Assembly (NCBI RefSeq): GCF_900604315.1 | Contig: NZ_LR026978.1 | Location: forward strand, 803,518 to 867,517 | Source: [Erwinia] mediterraneensis | GTDB lineage: Bacteria; Pseudomonadota; Gammaproteobacteria; Enterobacterales; Enterobacteriaceae | Reading direction: 5' to 3' | DNA: 64,000 nt | In this document: one piece after another, positions 16,872-25,855 of the stretch | Numbering within the stretch: position 1 is the first letter of the stretch | How the letters are laid out: the number at the start of each line of letters is the position of its first letter | The notes under the pieces: model-generated | What the model saw: the letters and a program-made list of their open reading frames with translations, nothing else | Told to the model about the DNA's origin: nothing | The model's database searches: none | Translations under genes and position numbers: made by a program

Positions 16872-18239
16872 TCAGGTTGAGGTGGAGATGACTGCCACCA
16901 CGACTTCCGGCTCCTGAGGCAGGGGCGAGGCGACGTAGCGCAGGAAGTAGCGCATACCCAGCCCAAAAGCGATGCCGTAAACCAGCAGCACGCCGCAACA
17001 GGAGGCGATAATCCAGCCGAGCGGCAGCGGCGAGACGCTGTCAGCCGTGCGCAGCACGCCATACACCGTCCAGGGCTGGCGGCCCATTTCGGTGACGACC
17101 CAACCCGCCAGCAGGGCGATAAAACCGGCAGGCGACATCACGACCAGCAGCCACAGCAGTCGGGTAGAACGGAATAATTTGCCGCGCACGCGCTGGATCG
17201 CCGCCGCCACGCTGGTCAGCAGCATCAGCAGAGCCATACCTACCATGATGCGGAACGCGAAAAACACGGGTGCCACTGGCGGGATCGCATCCGCCGGGAA
17301 CTCGCTCAGACTTTTGATCTGCCCGGTGAGGTTATGACGTAAATAGAGCGAGCCGAGTGAGGGGATCGCCAGTTCCAGCTGATTGCGTTGCGCCTGCTGA
17401 TCAGGCAGCGCAAACAGGCGCAACGGTTCGCCGTCACCTGGTGCGGGTCGCTGCCAGCTTCCCTCAATGGCGGCCAGTTTTGCTGGCTGATGCTCAAGGG
17501 TATTTTCACCATGCTTGTCGCCGAGGAAAATCTGCAGCGGCAGCGCGAACAGTGCAAACCAGAGCGCCGCTGAGAGCATGGTTTGTGCCGCGGTTTCACC
17601 GGGACGATGCAACAGACGCCAGGCGGCAACGCCGGCCATCATAAACGCCACGGCAATCAGGCAGGCCATGACCATATGGCTGAAGCGCCAGGGGAAGGAA
17701 GGCGCAGCCAGCACGCTCAGCCAACTCTCCGGCACCATATTGCCCTCCTCTTCGCGCAGGAACCCCACCGGCGTTTGCATCCAGGAGTTAGCGGCGAGGA
17801 TCCAGAACGCACTGATCAGCGCGCCAGTCGCCACGAGACAGGTAATAATAAAATGGACCCGCGGGCTGATTTTCCCCATGCCAAACAGCATCACGCCGGT
17901 AAGTCCCGACTCCAGGAAAAAGGCCACCAGCACTTCATAAAACAGCAACGGGCCGATGACCCCGCCTGCCTGTTGTGAAAAAGGCGCCCAGTTGGTGCCA
18001 AACTGAAACTCCATCACCACACCAGACACTGCGCCTATCGCCACCGTCAGGGCAAAAATTTTCAGCCAGAAGTGCAGCGCATTGCGGGCGGCGGGCCGCT
18101 TGCCCCACAGCCAGCGTGCTTCAAACCAGACCAGAAACGGCGCCAGCCCCAGCGTTAAGGCTGCCAGGGTGATGTGCATTCCCATGGTAACGGCAAACTG
18201 TCCGCGCGACAGCAGCAACACCCAGTCGGCATCACTCAT
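16872..18239 (-). CDS. Second bd-type quinol oxidase, subunit I (CydA-like)
   Basis: 455 residues. Expected haem ligands His22, His188 and Met332 (FRIMVGM) are present, as are Glu102 and Glu110 on the proton path, and Lys254 and Glu259 of the quinol site. The Q-loop is short, as in CioA and in Bacillus-type CydA. GRQPW is followed by TVYGVLRTADSVSPL. The gene starts 8 bases inside the end of the DUF1641 gene, strong evidence for translation from one mRNA. The oxidase should pass quinol electrons to O2; here the donor side appears to be formate dehydrogenase. Confidence 0.92.
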   Translation of the reverse strand: MSDADWVLLLSRGQFAVTMGMHITLAALTLGLAPFLVWFEARWLWGKRPAARNALHFWLKIFALTVAIGAVSGVVMEFQFGTNWAPFSQQAGGVIGPLLFYEVLVAFFLESGLTGVMLFGMGKISPRVHFIITCLVATGALISAFWILAANSWMQTPVGFLREEEGNMVPESWLSVLAAPSFPWRFSHMVMACLIAVAFMMAGVAAWRLLHRPGETAAQTMLSAALWFALFALPLQIFLGDKHGENTLEHQPAKLAAIEGSWQRPAPGDGEPLRLFALPDQQAQRNQLELAIPSLGSLYLRHNLTGQIKSLSEFPADAIPPVAPVFFAFRIMVGMALLMLLTSVAAAIQRVRGKLFRSTRLLWLLVVMSPAGFIALLAGWVVTEMGRQPWTVYGVLRTADSVSPLPLGWIIASCCGVLLVYGIAFGLGMRYFLRYVASPLPQEPEVVVAVISTST

Positions 18240-18717
18240 GGCTCACTTTACCGCTATAACGCGTAATCGGTTTGGTTTCCGGCCGGTGCATTTCCCGGGC
18301 GAAGGCCTGTACGCCTGCAAAAATGGGGCGCAGCCCCTGCCAGAGCTCCTCGTCGCTCAGCAACTTAATCACGCCCCGGATACCGGGCGCCGCGCTGTGC
18401 CGCTTTGCTTCATCGCTGGCCGGTTTTACCGCCATGATTCCCGCTTTCGCCGCCAGCAGCAGATGGTTAAAGCGCTCGGGCGGAATTGTGCTCAGCGCCA
18501 TAAACAGCAGCGACAGGTTTTGCATCGCATTTTGCGTGCCTGGCTTATTCAGGCCTCCGGCCAGAATTTTACCGATATCCGCGTTTGCTTTTACCAGGTC
18601 ATTCGCCAGACGTAAAAATCCATGCTGATGCAGACTCTCCAGCAGCGTATCGAGCGCTTCCTGCGCCGTAGGTTCGGTACGCGCTGGCGGCACCTGATAA
18701 GAGAGACGTTCTGCCAT
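18232..18717 (-). CDS. DUF1641 protein, probable formate dehydrogenase partner (YrhD/ForC-type)
   Basis: 161 residues, mostly helical and soluble, with the GLNKPGTQNAMQNLSLL core near residues 54-70 and GVIKLLSDEELWQGL towards the C terminus. DUF1641 proteins accompany Cys-type formate dehydrogenase subunits in Bacillus (yrhD beside yrhE). There they have been reported to form a membrane-associated complex (ForCE) that reduces menaquinone. By analogy it would link the dehydrogenase to the membrane quinone pool. The ATG overlaps the dehydrogenase stop (TAATG), and its own end overlaps the oxidase gene. Confidence 0.85.
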   Translation of the reverse strand: MAERLSYQVPPARTEPTAQEALDTLLESLHQHGFLRLANDLVKANADIGKILAGGLNKPGTQNAMQNLSLLFMALSTIPPERFNHLLLAAKAGIMAVKPASDEAKRHSAAPGIRGVIKLLSDEELWQGLRPIFAGVQAFAREMHRPETKPITRYSGKVSHE

Positions 18718-21689
18718 TAAAATTTCTCCGGATGTTGTACATGTTCAGGCGGCAGGCAATATCCCTCCTGTTGCCATTTCTCCTCCACCGGCACATGATC
18801 GAGCGGGGTACGCTGACCATGACGGAAGTTCTGTTCCGGCAGTGGATGGCGCAGCGGGGCCTGATCCAGTCGGGTCATTTTGACCGCGATCTCTTTATAG
18901 GCGGGCGTGCGCACCACAGGATCGTGATGATCGCCGGTCAGCCCGTTGATGCCCGGCTTGCCGTGATGAATAGGAAGAAACAGCACGTTACCGGCCATGC
19001 GTTCGGTGATCACCACCGGCACAGAGAGCGAGCCGCGCCGTGAGGTCAGACGCACCCAGTCGCCCTCCTGCAACTGACGTTCGGCCGCCAGCTGCGGCCC
19101 AATTTCTACATACCAGTTGGGCGAGAGTGAGGTGATACGCCCGCCTTTGCCAGTCTGGTTCGTAGACTGAAAATGTTCCAGCATGCGCCCGTTATTCAGC
19201 AGCAGATCGTACTCCTCATCGTCCGCCTCCATCGGCGGATGCCAGTCAAGGGGATAGAGACGCGCTTTGCCGTCGGGGAACTTGAATTTCTCGGTATAGA
19301 GCAGCGGCGTGCTCTGCCCCTCCGCCGTTACTGGCCACAGCTGCGACTGCCAGCCCGCCAGGCGCTCATAGCTGACACCGGCAAAAATCTCCGCAATGCC
19401 CGCCGCTTCCGCCATAATCTCGCCGGGATGCTGATAATACCAGGGGTGGCCGAGGCGTGACGCCAGCTCGGTCAGAATCCGCCAGTCCGGACGGCTGTCA
19501 CCCAGCGGTTTCATCACTTCATAAAACCGCTGGATACGCCGCTCAGTGTTAACGTAGGTGCCCTCTTTTTCCACGCTGGGGCAACCAGGCAGCACCACAT
19601 CGGCGAACTCCGCCGTGCGGCTCATGAAAATATCCTGCACCACCATAAATTCCAGCTTGCTGAAGGCTTCATGCACCTTAGTGGAGTTAGAGTCAGAAAA
19701 CGCCGTCTCTTCACCGATGATATACATCGCCTTCAGGCTGCCTTCATGGGCGTGTTCGACCATCATAAAATTATCTGAGCCCACTTCGCCCGACAGCGCT
19801 GAAGGTTCAACGCCCCAGGCTTTTGCCCATTTCTCGCGCACCGCCGGGTCAGTCACCTTCTCATAGCCCGGATAGACATTGCTCAGACAGCCGAAATCGC
19901 TGGCACCCTGAACATTGTTATGACCACGCATGGGATAGCCGCCAGTCCCGGGCCGACCATAGTTGCCGGTGACCAGCAACAGGTTGGAGAGTGCCGTGCT
20001 GGTATCCGCGCCGTGGCTGTGCTGAGTAATACCCATCGCCCAGAGCAGGCAAACACGCTGCGCCTGGCCGATCATCTCCGCCGCCGCAGTCAGCTCGGCC
20101 ACGCTCAGACCGGTTATCTCACTGGCGTATTCCAGGGTAAAAGGTGCCAGCGAGGCGCGGTACGCCTCCACCTGATTAACGCGCTGAGCGAGAAATTCTT
20201 CGTCGGCATAGCCATGATCAAACATATAGCGCGACATCGCCGACGCCCACACCAGATCGGTGCCCGGTTTCGCGCGCAGATAGAGACTGGCGCGCTCCGC
20301 CATCTCATGCCGCCGTGGGTCCACCACCAGCAGCTTTTGTCCGCGATGCTTATGGGACTGCTTGATATGCGAGGCGATCACCGGATGGTTTTCCGCCAGA
20401 TTGCTGCCGACGATAATGATCAGATCGGCCTGTTGCAGATCGCGGATAGTACCGGCATCTCCACCATAGCCTACGGTGCGGAACAGTCCCTGGGTTGCCG
20501 GGTTCTGACAGTAGCGCGACGAGTTATCGACATTATTGGTGCCGAAAATCAGGCGCGCGATCTTTTGTGTCAGGTAAGCCTCTTCATTGCTTCCCTTGCT
20601 GGAGCCGATAAAGCCGATGGCATCGCCGCCATGCTGCTGTGCGATTTCACGCAAGCGGCGCGCCACGGTATCCAGCGCTTCATCCCAGCTGGCGGGGTGA
20701 AAACGGCCATTTTCGCGAATGAGCGGCGTGGTCAGTCGTTCCGGGCTGTTAACAAAATCCCAGCCAAATTTCCCTTTCACGCAGGTAGAGATGCCGTTCG
20801 CCGGCGCATCGGCCACCGGCTGGACTTTCAGAATATGGCGGTCACGCGTCCACATTTCGAAACTGCAGCCTACCCCGCAGTAAGTGCAGACGGTTTTGGT
20901 GCGTTTGATCTCCGCCTGCCGCAGCGCCGTGTCCATCACTGAGATCGCGGTGATCGGCTCAGCGCCAATGCTGTTTTCCAGCGCTTTCACAAAGTCGATC
21001 AGCGGACGTTTTACCGGCTCCGGCATGGCGGTCAGGGGGCCGGCGTCGGGCTGCATAGTCTTTTCCAGCAGCGCATTACAGGGACAGACCGTCACGCAGT
21101 GCCCACAGCTGACGCAGCTTGATCCGGCAATCTGCGTACCGCCATCCCAGCGTACCCGGGGGTGCGCCTCCTTGTAGTCGATAGTGAGGGTTTCGTTCAC
21201 CTCCACGTTCTGACAGGCTTCGACGCAGCGTCCACATAAAATGCACTGGTCGGGATCGTAGGTGTAGAACGGGTTAGAGTGATCTTTTTCGTAAGGCTTA
21301 CGCTCATAGGGATAGTACTGAATGGGGATGTGCATATCGGCGACGGTATTGTGCAGGGTACAGTCACCGGTATTGTGTTCACAGACGGTACAGTAGAGTT
21401 CATGGCGATTAAGGATACGATCCATGCCCTCTTCCTGCGCGGTGCGTACTGCGGCGCTTTCGCTGTTGACGCTAAGCCCCTCCCGGGTTTTCAGCGTACA
21501 ACCGCGCACCTTCTCGCCATCCACTTCTACCCAACAGACATCACAGGTTTCCAGCGGTTGCAGTGCCGGGTGGTAACAAACGTGGGGAAGTTTTTTCCCG
21601 TGCTGATGCAGAAAGTCAATCAACGGCTGATTGGCCATACCGCTCAGAGGCTCACCGTTATACACAATGGTACAGGTTTGTTCACTCAT
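18717..21689 (-). CDS. Formate dehydrogenase catalytic subunit, Cys-containing, FdsA/YrhE-like
   Basis: 990 residues, the molybdenum bis-MGD subunit. Domains in order: a [2Fe-2S] domain with Cys38, 49, 52, 64; a His-Cys3 [4Fe-4S] site with His96, Cys100, 103, 110; two ferredoxin clusters with Cys149, 152, 155, 159 and Cys192, 195, 198, 202; then the catalytic region with Cys268, 271, 275, 303. The active-site residue is Cys394 in SSRYCQNP, encoded by TGT, not selenocysteine. There is no Tat signal, so it acts in the cytosol. NAD-linked enzymes of this type have a diaphorase partner; none is here, and a DUF1641 gene and an oxidase follow. AAGGCGG precedes the ATG. No fdhD maturation gene lies in the window. 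Confidence 0.92.
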   Translation of the reverse strand: MSEQTCTIVYNGEPLSGMANQPLIDFLHQHGKKLPHVCYHPALQPLETCDVCWVEVDGEKVRGCTLKTREGLSVNSESAAVRTAQEEGMDRILNRHELYCTVCEHNTGDCTLHNTVADMHIPIQYYPYERKPYEKDHSNPFYTYDPDQCILCGRCVEACQNVEVNETLTIDYKEAHPRVRWDGGTQIAGSSCVSCGHCVTVCPCNALLEKTMQPDAGPLTAMPEPVKRPLIDFVKALENSIGAEPITAISVMDTALRQAEIKRTKTVCTYCGVGCSFEMWTRDRHILKVQPVADAPANGISTCVKGKFGWDFVNSPERLTTPLIRENGRFHPASWDEALDTVARRLREIAQQHGGDAIGFIGSSKGSNEEAYLTQKIARLIFGTNNVDNSSRYCQNPATQGLFRTVGYGGDAGTIRDLQQADLIIIVGSNLAENHPVIASHIKQSHKHRGQKLLVVDPRRHEMAERASLYLRAKPGTDLVWASAMSRYMFDHGYADEEFLAQRVNQVEAYRASLAPFTLEYASEITGLSVAELTAAAEMIGQAQRVCLLWAMGITQHSHGADTSTALSNLLLVTGNYGRPGTGGYPMRGHNNVQGASDFGCLSNVYPGYEKVTDPAVREKWAKAWGVEPSALSGEVGSDNFMMVEHAHEGSLKAMYIIGEETAFSDSNSTKVHEAFSKLEFMVVQDIFMSRTAEFADVVLPGCPSVEKEGTYVNTERRIQRFYEVMKPLGDSRPDWRILTELASRLGHPWYYQHPGEIMAEAAGIAEIFAGVSYERLAGWQSQLWPVTAEGQSTPLLYTEKFKFPDGKARLYPLDWHPPMEADDEEYDLLLNNGRMLEHFQSTNQTGKGGRITSLSPNWYVEIGPQLAAERQLQEGDWVRLTSRRGSLSVPVVITERMAGNVLFLPIHHGKPGINGLTGDHHDPVVRTPAYKEIAVKMTRLDQAPLRHPLPEQNFRHGQRTPLDHVPVEEKWQQEGYCLPPEHVQHPEKF

Positions 21690-22055
21690 TTTACCGCCTT
21701 GTTATCTGACATTGCAAAATGGCCTCCTGCCAGCCTGCTGCTCTGCTTATTTATGTAAAGTTATGTAGTTTGAGCGTAGCCAAAAACGGTCACTCTGCAA
21801 CGCGGGATGCTGATCGCCTTCCTGTTGCCTGCTTTGCTGAGGAGCAGACTCACGGCACATTTCAGCATTGTCATGACCAGAAAAAAAAAGCGCAGGGTGG
21901 GGACAGGAGACGTGATCGAACGTACATAAAACAATCATCCCGCAGGGCTTACCTGTTACGGACTAGACTTAAGCCTGATGCACGGGTTTTCCAATAATCC
22001 TTCATAACGTGCATACCGCTCCCCGTTTAAACCCGTTTCATACTGGAAGAGAGTT
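21690..22055. promoter_or_regulatory. Divergent promoter region between formate dehydrogenase and aldehyde oxidase operons
   Basis: 366 bases separate the two ATGs. A direct repeat TTATGTA occurs at 21751-21757 and 21761-21767, one helical turn apart, which could be an activator site. No ModE-like palindrome and no FNR or CRP consensus was found. The arrangement allows shared control of both operons. Confidence 0.45.
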
Positions 22056-22544
22056 ATGGCCGAAAATTTACGTTTACAACTTGAGATCAACGGACAGCCT
22101 CAGACGCTGTTGATCGACCCGCGCGTGACGCTGCTGGATGCGTTGCGTGAACACCTGGCGCTGACCGGCACCAAAAAAGGGTGCGATCTGGGACAGTGCG
22201 GGGCTTGTACCGTACTGGTTAACGGCAAGCGTGTGCTGAGCTGTCTGACGCTGGCAGCTCAGGTCGCTAACCAGTCAGTCACCACTATTGAAGGCATGGC
22301 GCGTCCCGACGGTTCGCTGCATCCGGTACAGGCGCGCTTTCTGGAACATGATGCTTTCCAGTGCGGCTACTGTACGCCCGGCCAGATCATGTCCGCCGCC
22401 GCCTGCATTGCTGAGGGCCACGCCGGTTCCGCGCAGGAAATCCGTGAATATATGAGCGGCAATCTCTGCCGCTGCGGCGCCTATTCCAACATTGTTGAGG
22501 CCATTCAGCAGGCGGCGGCAGATCTGAGCAGGGAGGCAACATGA
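22056..22544 (+). CDS. Aldehyde oxidase, [2Fe-2S] subunit (PaoA/YagT-like)
   Basis: 162 residues carrying two [2Fe-2S] clusters: a plant-type one with Cys43, 48, 51, 63 and a helical one with Cys103, 106, 138, 140. It is the small subunit of xanthine oxidase-family enzymes. E. coli PaoA is longer (229 residues) because of a twin-arginine signal; here the protein begins directly with MAENLRLQLEINGQ, so this enzyme should be cytosolic. GAGAG precedes the ATG. It overlaps the next gene by 4 bases. Confidence 0.9.
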   Translation: MAENLRLQLEINGQPQTLLIDPRVTLLDALREHLALTGTKKGCDLGQCGACTVLVNGKRVLSCLTLAAQVANQSVTTIEGMARPDGSLHPVQARFLEHDAFQCGYCTPGQIMSAAACIAEGHAGSAQEIREYMSGNLCRCGAYSNIVEAIQQAAADLSREAT

Positions 22545-23533
22545 ACGAATTCAGCTATTTTTGCGCCATGCGTACCGAAGATGCGCTACGTAAAAAGCAG
22601 CGCGACGGCAGTCGCTTTCTCGCTGGCGGCACCAACCTGATCGATCTGATGAAGTGCAACGTCGAACACCCGACGCAGCTGATCGATATTACCCGCCTGC
22701 CCGACATGAACGACATCAGCTTTGATGTTGGCATGGTGCGCATCGGGGCGCTGGCGCGCATGAGCGATCTGGAGAACCATCCCGACTGTCGCAGGCTGGC
22801 GCCGGCGATCTATGACGCGCTCTGGCAGGCGGCGTCGCCGCAGCTGCGTAATATGGCGACCATTGGTGGCAATCTGCTGCAGCGCACCCGCTGTGTCTAT
22901 TTCCGCGATGCGCAAACTTTCCCTGACTGCAATAAACGCAACCCCGGCTCCGGCTGCGCGGCGCGCGGCGGCGTCCACGGCGATCATGCCATTCTGGGCA
23001 CCAGCGAAAGCTGTATTGCCGTCTATCCAGGGGATCTTGCGGTGGCGCTGACCGCCTTTGACGCTGTGGTGATTGTGCGTAACGCCTCGCAGCGTGAGCG
23101 GCGCATACCCGTGGAGCATTTTTTCCTGCTGCCCGCCGATACGCCTCATCTGGAGCACGATCTGGCGGCGGATGAATTGATCGTGGCGATCGAACTGCGT
23201 CAGACCCCGGCGTTGCGCCGATCGCACTACCTGAAAGTACGCGGTCGCAGCTCCTATGAGTTCGCCATCGCCAGCGCTGCCGTGGGGCTTGAACTGGATG
23301 GCAACCGCATCCGTGATGTGCGTATCGCGCTGGGCGGCGTCGCCACCAGGCCCTGGCGCGCGCGCAACGTGGAGGCGGCTCTGCGCAATCAGCCGTTTGA
23401 TGAACAGCAGCTGCGTCAGGCGGCGCAACTGATCACGCAGGACGCTGAGCCCCTGCTACAGAATAAACATAAACAGCTGCTGGCACCGCGCGTGATTGCG
23501 CGCGCGCTGATGAAGGCGGGAGAACTGGCGTAA
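22541..23533 (+). CDS. Aldehyde oxidase, FAD subunit with extra Fe-S motif (PaoB/YagS-like)
   Basis: 330 residues. The FAD-binding segment FLAGGTNLIDLMK lies at 27-39 and a second flavin motif NMATIGGNLLQR at 104-115. A Cys-containing insert (Cys118, 130, 139, 158; TRCVYFRD to GSGCAARGG) matches the region that binds an additional [4Fe-4S] cluster in PaoB and 4-hydroxybenzoyl-CoA reductase-type subunits. It passes electrons from the Fe-S subunit to FAD. It overlaps paoA-like by 4 bases and is followed by paoC-like after 39 bases. Confidence 0.9.
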   Translation: MNEFSYFCAMRTEDALRKKQRDGSRFLAGGTNLIDLMKCNVEHPTQLIDITRLPDMNDISFDVGMVRIGALARMSDLENHPDCRRLAPAIYDALWQAASPQLRNMATIGGNLLQRTRCVYFRDAQTFPDCNKRNPGSGCAARGGVHGDHAILGTSESCIAVYPGDLAVALTAFDAVVIVRNASQRERRIPVEHFFLLPADTPHLEHDLAADELIVAIELRQTPALRRSHYLKVRGRSSYEFAIASAAVGLELDGNRIRDVRIALGGVATRPWRARNVEAALRNQPFDEQQLRQAAQLITQDAEPLLQNKHKQLLAPRVIARALMKAGELA

Positions 23534-23572
23534 CGCCCCTTTAACCGGCAGCAGAAAAAGAAAGGTGACAAC

Positions 23573-25840
23573 ATGGCGGAAACAGAAAACAGTTATCAGG
23601 CGCTGGGCGCAAAGCGCGATCGCGGTGACGGTCGCGCCAAGATAACCGGTCAGGCTACTTATGCAGTGGAGCATCAGGTCGCCAACGCGGTACACGGGGT
23701 GGTGATCCAGTCCACGATCGCCAGTGGCCGTATTGTGCGCATGGATACGACACGCGCACGCCAGGCACCCGGGGTACTGGCGGTCTATACCCATCTCAAC
23801 TCGCTGAAAATCAATAAGCCTACCGGTATTTCCGAGGGCGGCGCGGCGCAGACCACCTATACGCCGATCCAGGACGATAAAATTATTCATAACGGTCAGA
23901 ACATTGGTCTGGTGGTGGCTGAGACCTTTGAACAGGCGACCCATGCGGCCAGCCTGGTGGAAATAGAGTATGAAACCACGCCAGCACTGATTTTTCCGGA
24001 CGATCCGGCTGCCGGGCGACGCGAGAAAGCGTCTAACACCATCAATCTGGGCAATGCGCAGCAGGCGATGGCGCAGGCGGAAGTGAAAATCCAGAGCCAC
24101 TACACCACGCCGCGTGAATACAATATGCCCATCGAGCCACACGCCTGTATCGCCAGCTGGGAGAATAATCAGATCACGGTCTGGGAACCCAGCCAGTGGG
24201 TAATGGGGGCGCAAAGAGAGATTGCCGAGTGGATGGGCATCGATCCCGGCCAGGTGCGCGTAATCTCGCCCTATGTGGGCGGCGGTTTTGGTTCCAAACC
24301 TGTGCCCTATACCCACGTGGCCCTCGCCTGCGTCGCTTCGCGCGCGCTGAACCTGCCGGTGAAAGTGTCGTTAACCCGCGCCCAGACCTTTACCGGCTTC
24401 GGCGGACGCCCGGCCACCATGCAAAGCCTGCAGATGGGCGCGTCGCGTGACGGTAAGATCCTCGCCATCATTCAGGAGGGCCTGAGCGATACCTCGCTGA
24501 TTGATGACTTTTCAGAAACCACCAATAAGGTGACGGGACGGCTCTATGCGGTGCCCAATATTTATGCCCGTCATTTTACCGCTGCCATCAACACCGTGAC
24601 GCCGGGCTGGATGCGGGCACCAGGGGAGAATCCCAGCGCCTTTGCCCTTGAGGTGGCAATGGATGAGATGGCCTATGCCCTGGATATCGACCCGCTGGAG
24701 TTTCGCCTGCGCAACTGGGCCGATCACGACTATCACCAGAATAAACCCTGGAGCACGCGGCGGCTGAAAGAAGCCTATGCCGCGGCGGCTGAGGCCTTTG
24801 GCTGGGAGAAGCGCAGTATGGCGCCGCGCTCGATGCGTGAAGGCCGTGAGCTGATCGGCTGGGGCATGGCTACCGCCACCTATCCGGTCAGTAACCAGCC
24901 TGCCGAAGCAAAGCTGATTTTTCACCCGGACGGCAGTCTGGTTGTCCAGAGCGCAGGGGTGGATATTGGTACCGGCACCTACACCATTCTGGCGCAGACC
25001 GCTGCGGGCGTACTGCAGCTTCCTTCCGAACGTATTCGCGTTGAGCTGGGCGACAGCAGCCTGGCGCGTGCCGGAGTGGCTGGCGGCTCACAGCTGGCGG
25101 GTAACCTGACCGCTGCGGTGAACAAAACCGCCGAGGCGATGCGCGATACGCTGATCGCCATCGCCGTGCAGCATCCGGAGTCGCCGCTGTATCAGGTCGA
25201 TAAGCAACAGCTGTTGGTGCAGGATGGTAAGGTGCGTCTGGCGCAGCAGCCGGAGCGAGGCATCGCTATCGCCCGTCTGGTCAGGCTGAACGGCGCGCCG
25301 ACGCTGGAAGTGGTCTCAGGTACCTTCGATAAAGAGAGCTCGCAGAGCGATCGTGATGAGGCGGTGCACTCTATGGGCAGCATGACGGAGCCGGAAGGGG
25401 TTTCCGCCCACAGCTGGGGGGCGCAGTTTGTTGAGGTACGTGTTGATGAAGACTTCGGCACCGTGCGCGTTAAACGCATGATTTCCGCCTTTGACAGTGG
25501 TCTGCTCTATAACCCGAAGCTGGCGCGCAGCCAGTGGATTGGCGCGATGGTGATGGGACTGGGACAGGCGCTGCTGGAGGGCGGCGTGATTGACCCGCGC
25601 AACGCGCGCGTGATCAACAACAGCCTGGCGGACTACCTGATCCCGGTCAACGCCGATGTGCCGGAAATCATCGCTATCGACGTAGGCGAACCTGACTACC
25701 ATGCTACTCTGATGGGCGGTAAAGCGGTCGGCGAACTGGGTATTGTCGGCATGGCGGCGGCGATCAGCAACGCGGTGTTTCATGCTACCGGCAAGCGCAT
25801 TCGCGACCTGCCGATCTCCCCCGATAAGCTCCTTGAGTAA
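23573..25840 (+). CDS. Aldehyde oxidase, molybdenum subunit (PaoC/YagR-like)
   Basis: 755 residues, the molybdopterin cytosine dinucleotide-binding subunit that hydroxylates aldehydes to carboxylic acids. The Mo-domain motif GGGFGSKP lies near residues 238-245. The catalytic Glu is Glu721 in VGELGIVG, the base conserved in this enzyme family. GDGRAKITGQATYA at the N terminus is the usual opening of the subunit. AAAGGTGA precedes the ATG. Substrate range cannot be read from the sequence; E. coli PaoABC prefers aromatic aldehydes. Confidence 0.92.
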   Translation: MAETENSYQALGAKRDRGDGRAKITGQATYAVEHQVANAVHGVVIQSTIASGRIVRMDTTRARQAPGVLAVYTHLNSLKINKPTGISEGGAAQTTYTPIQDDKIIHNGQNIGLVVAETFEQATHAASLVEIEYETTPALIFPDDPAAGRREKASNTINLGNAQQAMAQAEVKIQSHYTTPREYNMPIEPHACIASWENNQITVWEPSQWVMGAQREIAEWMGIDPGQVRVISPYVGGGFGSKPVPYTHVALACVASRALNLPVKVSLTRAQTFTGFGGRPATMQSLQMGASRDGKILAIIQEGLSDTSLIDDFSETTNKVTGRLYAVPNIYARHFTAAINTVTPGWMRAPGENPSAFALEVAMDEMAYALDIDPLEFRLRNWADHDYHQNKPWSTRRLKEAYAAAAEAFGWEKRSMAPRSMREGRELIGWGMATATYPVSNQPAEAKLIFHPDGSLVVQSAGVDIGTGTYTILAQTAAGVLQLPSERIRVELGDSSLARAGVAGGSQLAGNLTAAVNKTAEAMRDTLIAIAVQHPESPLYQVDKQQLLVQDGKVRLAQQPERGIAIARLVRLNGAPTLEVVSGTFDKESSQSDRDEAVHSMGSMTEPEGVSAHSWGAQFVEVRVDEDFGTVRVKRMISAFDSGLLYNPKLARSQWIGAMVMGLGQALLEGGVIDPRNARVINNSLADYLIPVNADVPEIIAIDVGEPDYHATLMGGKAVGELGIVGMAAAISNAVFHATGKRIRDLPISPDKLLE

Positions 25841-25855
25841 CCCGTGGCGGCGGCC

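Noticed and set aside
20508..20510. Possible selenocysteine in the formate dehydrogenase
   Set aside because: The active-site codon is TGT (Cys394), not TGA, and no selenocysteine insertion hairpin is needed.
21690..22055. ModE operator between the molybdoenzyme operons
   Set aside because: No sequence close to the ModE palindrome; only a short direct repeat.
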